The translations under genes were made by a program, and so were the position numbers. From contig JAWXCK010000014.1 in the NCBI GenBank assembly GCA_034408855.1, forward strand, positions 1 through 9,879: 9,879 nt of DNA, written 5' to 3'. Below the pieces are notes generated by a model. It worked only from the letters and a program-made list of their open reading frames with translations, did not search any database and had not been told where the DNA came from. The number at the start of each line of letters is the position of its first letter. The stretch's first letter is position 1. Positions 6,577-9,879 of this stretch are shown piece by piece. The stretch comes from JAIYDQ01 sp034408855 (lineage in GTDB: Bacteria > Planctomycetota > Planctomycetia > Pirellulales > Pirellulaceae).

Positions 6577-6592
6577 AGCAAGTGGTGTGCCA
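6577..6592 (-). promoter_or_regulatory. Sigma-54 (-24/-12) promoter driving the iscA-like/suf operon
   Basis: Read on the minus strand, TGGCACACCACTTGCT fits the RpoN consensus TGGCAC-N5-TTGCW at every defined position, with the GG and GC dinucleotides at the required 12-base separation. The predicted start of transcription is near base 6567, about 92 bases before the carrier-gene ATG. A sigma-54 activator is encoded divergently from it. This is direct sequence evidence for a promoter-like site; activity is inferred. Confidence 0.8.
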
Positions 6593-6600
6593 TGGCACAC
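6585..6600. promoter_or_regulatory. 16-bp perfect palindrome overlapping the -24 element
   Basis: GTGTGCCATGGCACAC is exactly self-complementary. Its left half supplies the -24 TGGCAC of the leftward sigma-54 promoter. On the plus strand the other half also reads TGGCAC (6593-6598) but has no TTGC at the right distance. It may be an operator whose occupation would block RpoN binding, or a by-product of two opposed -24-like elements. Confidence 0.55.
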
Positions 6601-6602
6601 GA

Positions 6603-6618
6603 TGGCTATCGTTTTGCA
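6603..6618 (+). promoter_or_regulatory. Possible sigma-54 promoter facing the activator gene
   Basis: TGGCTATCGTTTTGCA keeps TGGC, the seven-base gap and TTGCA, with correct spacing of GG (6604-6605) and GC (6616-6617). It departs from consensus only at the AC of TGGCAC. It would start transcription near 6629, leaving a leader of about 209 bases before the activator ATG, and would allow self-activation. Weaker than the leftward site. Confidence 0.45.
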
Positions 6619-6683
6619 CCCTAACATGTTCACTGAAAGAGGTTTAGCGAAATTCGCTGTAACCAAACCACCGTCTTACCGAA

Positions 6684-6699
6684 TGACGAAATAACGTCA
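6684..6699. promoter_or_regulatory. Inverted repeat TGACG-N6-CGTCA, candidate activator site
   Basis: TGACGAAATAACGTCA has 5-bp inverted arms. Its centre is about 125 bases upstream of the predicted suf transcription start, a usual distance for an enhancer site bound by a sigma-54 activator. The left nine bases TGACGAAAT recur in reverse orientation at 6803-6811. The binding protein is inferred. Confidence 0.45.
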
Positions 6700-6744
6700 C
6701 TCAAGTAGGCCACGATGAGATTGGATACAGATTCGAGCCGAGTG

Positions 6745-6753
6745 TGCTAGTAT
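6745..6753 (+). promoter_or_regulatory. Possible extended -10 element for the activator gene
   Basis: The bases TGCTAGTAT form a TG-N-TAGTAT extended -10, about 85 bases before the ATG. A TTGGAT at 6721-6726 is 21 bases away, too far for a good -35. It could give basal housekeeping-sigma transcription. Weak evidence. Confidence 0.25.
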
Positions 6754-6797
6754 TTACAGGCATTGCGTTCTCGAAACCTAACCCAGGAGACCATTTG

Positions 6798-6827
6798 TCG
6801 AAATTTCGTCATGTGACGATATTTCGA
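6798..6827. promoter_or_regulatory. 30-bp imperfect palindrome just before the activator start
   Basis: Arms TCGAAATTTCGTCA (6798-6811) and TGACGATATTTCGA (6814-6827) are complementary at 13 of 14 positions around a two-base centre. It contains the same ATTTCGTCA half-site as the repeat at 6684. It ends two bases before the GGAG ribosome-binding site. It could be an operator for autoregulation, a distal activator site for suf (centre about 246 bases upstream), or an mRNA hairpin in the activator leader. Confidence 0.55.
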
Positions 6828-6837
6828 TGGAGCATCG

Positions 6838-9015
6838 ATGAAAAACGTACCCAAAAAGTATGAGCGACTCGTCGAGCGGATGCTCGAACAGATAAACATG
6901 GGGCAAGGCTTGGACGAGTTATTGAGCTCCGTCTATGAACAACTCCGCGGAGTGGTCCCGTACAACCGCATTGCGGTGGCATTGCTAGAGCAATCCGGCA
7001 AGCTGTTGCGTCTGATCTCCTGCCGATCGGACGGCGATGTCATGTTGAAAGTCGGATATGCCGCTCGTATCAGCGGTTCAACGCTAGCTCCGCTGTTGCA
7101 AACGGGACAACCGCGAATCATAGATGACTTGCACACGTATTTGTCGGAAAAACCGGAGTCGGCATCAACGTCGCTGATCCATCGCGAAGGCATGCTGTCG
7201 AGCCTAACGCTACCTCTTTTGGCCGACAATAAACCCATCGGTGTCATCTTTTTCTCCAGCCGACACACACATACCTACACCCTCTCGCACGCCGAACTGC
7301 TGAAACGTTTGGCCGGTCACATCGCGATTAGCCTTGAACGCAGCCGACTGATCAGCGAGCTCCAGCAAACCAACCAAAAGCTAGCCGACGCGAACGCGGA
7401 AAAGGATCGGTTTCTGGAGACGCTACGGCAGGAAGTCGAAAAACGGACTGAACAAATTCGGCGTTCCGAACGTCGCTTTCGGTCGCTGGTGAAGATGGGG
7501 CAAATCGTGAACTCGAGCTTGGACCGGCGCGAGGTCTTCGAGCACGCCGCCGAACAAATCCAGATGCTGCTCGATTGTGATCGTGTTAGTCTGATCCTCG
7601 GTTCGGGCGTCGAATCACGGCAGGTCGGTTTCGCAATCGAGTTCATTGACGGGAAAAAGAATTGGGTTGAGCTGTCGTCGCAACTGCAAGTGGACTCCGC
7701 GTTCCATTGGGTCCATCGAAATCGGCAGCCGCTAGTGGCGGAACGCTTAGAAAAATCCCACACTTTCCCTGAGCAGAAACGTCTCCAAGAAGCCGGTTAT
7801 GCCTCCGCCGTCCACTTGCCGTTGACGTCGCGAGATCAACAAGTTGGCATGCTGGGCATCGCATCGCGACACGACGGCCGCGCCGGCAAATGGGATCTAC
7901 AACTGTTAGACGAGGTCTGCGTCCAACTTTCGACCGCCTTAGATAACGCGGTTGCGTACGGCGAGATTGATCGACTCAAGCGCGAAGCAGAACAACAAAA
8001 CGTTTATTTGCGAGACGAACTTCATACCGAACATGCCTCGGGTGATATCGTCGGCGAAAGCCGGTCGATGCAGCAATTGCGAATCGCGATCGAGCAAGTC
8101 GCATTGACCGATTCCACCGTGCTGATCCTGGGCGAAACTGGTACGGGAAAGGAACTCGTTGCGCGAGCGATCCACGACGCCAGTGCCCGCCGTGAAAATC
8201 TGCTTGTCAAAGTAAATTGTGCTGCGTTAGCTCCCAACCTGATCACGAGCGAACTGTTTGGCCACGAAGCGGGTGCATTCACTGGAGCGACAGAGCTCCG
8301 CCGCGGTCGTTTCGAGCTTTCGCATCGTGGCAGCATTTTTCTTGACGAAATCTCGGAAGTTCCGCCGGAAACACAAGTGATGTTGTTGCGAGTCCTGCAA
8401 GAGCGTTTGATAGAACGAGTTGGCGGTAACGAACCGATCGAAATTGACACTCGTGTGATCGCCGCGACCAATCGAGATCTAAAAAAGTATGCCGAGGGTG
8501 GCCATTTTCGCAGTGATCTGTACTATCGTTTGCACGTCTTCCCGATCCACGTCCCGCCCCTCCGCGAGCGACGAGAGGATATCCCAGCGTTGCTGAATCA
8601 CTTCATCGCCCGGTTCTCGATACGGATGAACAAGTCAATCACGCGGATAGAACGTCAGACGATGGACGCGCTGATGCGATACGATTGGCCCGGCAACGTT
8701 CGTGAACTCGAAAATATCGTGGAACGCTCCTTGATTGTCAGTCAAAGCGACACGCTGCGAATTGACGCTTCTTGGCTAGCGGGCGAAGGGGCGTCAGCCA
8801 ATCCATCCGAAGTTGAATCGCAACGAACGAATCCCAGCAAACAGTCGCTAGCAGAGATCGAACGCCAAGCGATCCTCAGCGCACTCGCACGGTGTCATGG
8901 AAAGGTCTACGGCAAAGACGGCGCGGCCGCTGAGTTGAATGTCAAACCAACTACGTTGTACGGCAAAATGCAGAAGTACAAGATCAAAGGAAGCCGGCAA
9001 CACAAGGCGATGTAA
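6838..9015 (+). CDS. Sigma-54-dependent activator with two GAF domains (FhlA/NifA class)
   Basis: A 725-residue cytoplasmic regulator. Order: GAF sensor 1 (about 24-170), coiled coil (about 168-212), GAF sensor 2 (about 228-375), AAA+ domain (about 402-640), Fis-type helix-turn-helix (about 670-717). AAA+ motifs are complete: Walker A GETGTGKE 432-439, the RpoN-contacting loop GAFTGA 479-484, Walker B FLDE 501-504, sensor I AATNRD, arginine fingers Arg558 and Arg564 in FRSDLYYRL, sensor II WPGNVREL 617-624. The domain layout and AAA+ sequence resemble FhlA most, with NifA as the other relative. The cysteine motif of oxygen-sensitive NifA between AAA+ and HTH is absent; the N-terminal half has Cys62, Cys247 and Cys361 only. 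The start is ATG 6838 with GGAG five bases upstream. It is transcribed away from the suf operon, whose promoter is of the type it would activate. Confidence 0.92.
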   Translation: MKNVPKKYERLVERMLEQINMGQGLDELLSSVYEQLRGVVPYNRIAVALLEQSGKLLRLISCRSDGDVMLKVGYAARISGSTLAPLLQTGQPRIIDDLHTYLSEKPESASTSLIHREGMLSSLTLPLLADNKPIGVIFFSSRHTHTYTLSHAELLKRLAGHIAISLERSRLISELQQTNQKLADANAEKDRFLETLRQEVEKRTEQIRRSERRFRSLVKMGQIVNSSLDRREVFEHAAEQIQMLLDCDRVSLILGSGVESRQVGFAIEFIDGKKNWVELSSQLQVDSAFHWVHRNRQPLVAERLEKSHTFPEQKRLQEAGYASAVHLPLTSRDQQVGMLGIASRHDGRAGKWDLQLLDEVCVQLSTALDNAVAYGEIDRLKREAEQQNVYLRDELHTEHASGDIVGESRSMQQLRIAIEQVALTDSTVLILGETGTGKELVARAIHDASARRENLLVKVNCAALAPNLITSELFGHEAGAFTGATELRRGRFELSHRGSIFLDEISEVPPETQVMLLRVLQERLIERVGGNEPIEIDTRVIAATNRDLKKYAEGGHFRSDLYYRLHVFPIHVPPLRERREDIPALLNHFIARFSIRMNKSITRIERQTMDALMRYDWPGNVRELENIVERSLIVSQSDTLRIDASWLAGEGASANPSEVESQRTNPSKQSLAEIERQAILSALARCHGKVYGKDGAAAELNVKPTTLYGKMQKYKIKGSRQHKAM

Positions 9016-9375
9016 TCACTCACGTTCGGTTAACCGGCTTGTAAAGACTTTTCTCAGAAGATGTTTCTTAGTCCCAATTCAGACGTCGGTACCGTTAGTC
9101 GCTTCTATGGCCCATCCAGTTGCTCAATTGCGGGCCGATAGTTTAATTGGAATGGTCGCTCAGGATGGCGGTTAATGGGTGCGATGAATGTAAAAAAGTT
9201 GTGGCTTCTTAGGCGGCGCAGAATACATGCCTATTGGAATCACTGATGGAGAAATCCGATTTGTCGATTTTTCAATTCCTCTCAGGAGGGCGTGTTCTGA
9301 TCGCCAAATGTAGTTTGCAGAATACATAGCCATTTTCGACAGGAAAAAAAGGTGCCAAAGGGGCGACTATCGTCG
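9016..9375. other. Spacer without a convincing gene
   Basis: These 360 bases follow the activator stop and precede the 3' end of a leftward gene, so the two flanking genes converge here. A 10-bp palindrome CGGTTAACCG (9027-9036) lies 12 bases after the activator stop but has no T-run, so it is a poor terminator. A pair of imperfect direct repeats is listed separately. On the minus strand, a run of seven T (9345-9351) follows the stop of the small gene at 9376 and could aid termination, without a strong stem. A 28-codon open frame at 9227-9313 is not convincing. Confidence 0.5.
9218..9334. repeat. Imperfect 18-bp direct repeats, 99 bp apart
   Basis: GCAGAATACATGCCTATT (9218-9235) and GCAGAATACATAGCCATT (9317-9334) share their first 11 bases exactly and 15 of 18 overall. 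They lie in the spacer between convergent genes. Significance is unclear; they could bound a small decayed insertion. Confidence 0.4.
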
Positions 9376-9624
9376 TTATGACTTCCAATAGCCGGCGTCG
9401 TTTACCAAATCCTTCAATGGTGCACCGGTAAGTACTGCTCCATTTCGGAACCGCAGTGTGGCTGTGTCGCCTTCGATGGACATCAATGTAGGCTGTTCGC
9501 CCTGGGTGTAGGCACGACTAAGCGGAATGGGTTTTCCGATGAACGTCGATACATGATCAACATGCTTTTGATACTCCGCGTCGAGATCAAATTCTTTAAC
9601 CAGACGACCGCGTTTCAGTGTCAT
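9376..9624 (-). CDS. Unidentified 82-residue conserved-looking protein
   Basis: I do not recognise the family. The preferred start is ATG 9624-9622, which has GGAG seven bases upstream; an in-frame ATG at 9651 lacks one. The protein begins MTLKRGRLVKEFDLDAEYQK, is mixed charged, has no signal peptide or membrane segment and contains no cysteine. The C-terminal half (GDTATLRFRNGAVLTG) looks like two beta strands joined by a turn and could be a small barrel. Codon use and the ribosome-binding site argue that it is real. It converges with the activator gene and has two stem-loops in its upstream leader. No functional assignment is justified. Confidence 0.6.
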   Translation of the reverse strand: MTLKRGRLVKEFDLDAEYQKHVDHVSTFIGKPIPLSRAYTQGEQPTLMSIEGDTATLRFRNGAVLTGAPLKDLVNDAGYWKS

Positions 9625-9653
9625 TTGTGAACTCCATTTCTGTGGTTGCAAAC

Positions 9654-9709
9654 ATGCGTCTGAACGCAGAATGACGCATCACGAAGACACGTCTGGTCAA
9701 TCTTCGTGA
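9654..9709 (-). promoter_or_regulatory. Two adjacent inverted repeats in the leader of the small protein gene
   Basis: ATGCGTC (9654-9660) pairs with GACGCAT (9673-9679), and TCACGAAGA (9679-9687) pairs with TCTTCGTGA (9701-9709), sharing base 9679. Loops are 12 and 13 bases. They lie 30 to 85 bases upstream of ATG 9624, so they could be operators or a structured 5' leader. Bases 9710-9879 beyond them show no clear gene; an ATG at 9848 on the plus strand opens a frame that runs off the end without a good ribosome-binding site. Confidence 0.4.
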
Positions 9710-9879
9710 AAGTTTGCAAGAAAAGACGAATCTAAGAGAGCGGTCTATTCACACGCGGTCCCTTTGAGTGTCCATTAAATTAAGGCTCTTCCGCAGAAAC
9801 TGTGGGTGGTTTTCGTGATCCGCAATCGATTTTAGCAGTAAAATCCATGAAAAACACGAAACTGAGTGATTGCAAAAAC

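Larger units (their letters stand above)
6475..6837. promoter_or_regulatory. Divergent control region between the suf operon and the sigma-54 activator
   Basis: This 363-bp spacer has no gene. From left to right it holds the leader of the A-type carrier gene, a sigma-54 promoter facing left (6577-6592), a 16-bp palindrome (6585-6600), a sigma-54-like promoter facing right (6603-6618), an inverted repeat (6684-6699), a possible extended -10 element (6745-6753), a larger imperfect inverted repeat (6798-6827) and the activator's ribosome-binding site (GGAG, 6829-6832). Confidence 0.8.

Noticed and set aside
6585..6600. Palindrome as a NifA upstream activator site (TGT-N10-ACA)
   Set aside because: The TGT and ACA are separated by 8 bases, not 10, and the site overlaps the promoter itself.
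8022..8471. 149-codon open frame on the minus strand inside the activator
   Set aside because: It is antisense to the conserved AAA+ motifs and its translation has no recognisable pattern; a shadow of the real gene.
6838..9015. Calling the regulator NifA
   Set aside because: It has two GAF domains, resembles FhlA as much or more, lacks the NifA cysteine motif, and no nif genes are in the window.
9227..9313. 28-codon ORF beginning MPIGITDGEIRF on the plus strand
   Set aside because: No good ribosome-binding site, no recognisable similarity and no neighbour support; too short to claim.
9341..9357. TGGCAC on the minus strand near 9357-9352, possible sigma-54 promoter
   Set aside because: The -12 position reads TTTC rather than TTGC, and it would point away from any leftward gene, into the spacer.

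Overview
The window looks like a piece of a planctomycete chromosome, probably of the Pirellulaceae/Rhodopirellula type. This is an inference from overall gene style, moderate GC and two hairpin repeats that resemble dispersed repeats I remember from that group; no taxonomic marker gene is present.

Right half. A divergent control region (about 6475-6837) separates two units. Leftward (minus strand) runs an iron-sulfur assembly operon: an A-type carrier (iscA/erpA-like), sufB, sufC, sufD, a 7Fe (3Fe-4S plus 4Fe-4S) ferredoxin and a small TPR protein. Rightward (plus strand) is a 725-residue sigma-54-dependent activator of the FhlA/NifA class with two GAF sensor domains. The spacer holds a textbook sigma-54 promoter (TGGCAC-N5-TTGCT) facing the carrier-suf operon, a weaker sigma-54-like promoter facing the activator gene, a 16-bp perfect palindrome overlapping the former, and two further inverted repeats that share a 9-mer and are candidate activator sites. 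The simplest reading is that the GAF/AAA+ regulator switches on the SUF operon through RpoN. This differs from the usual IscR, SufR or Fur control. No cysteine desulfurase (sufS), sufE or sufU lies in the window.

Three of the four spacers of the suf operon contain inverted repeats (2305-2347, 3743-3801, 4585-4610). The one between sufC and sufD has perfect 23-bp arms. They may set transcript processing or be insertions of small dispersed repeats.

Left part (1-1560, minus strand) is a row of eroded genes in apparent operon order: 5' part of mqo, a degenerate receiver-domain protein, an unidentified 29-codon ORF, two tenA remnants, the first codons of thiD, and the middle of folE running off the window edge. 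Starts, ribosome-binding sites and several ATGA overlaps are preserved while the gene interiors are missing. This pattern suggests internal deletions in a former thiamine-salvage/folate operon.

Far right (9016-9879): about 360 bp without a convincing gene, then an unidentified 82-residue protein on the minus strand with a structured upstream leader. The last 170 bases hold nothing I can call.
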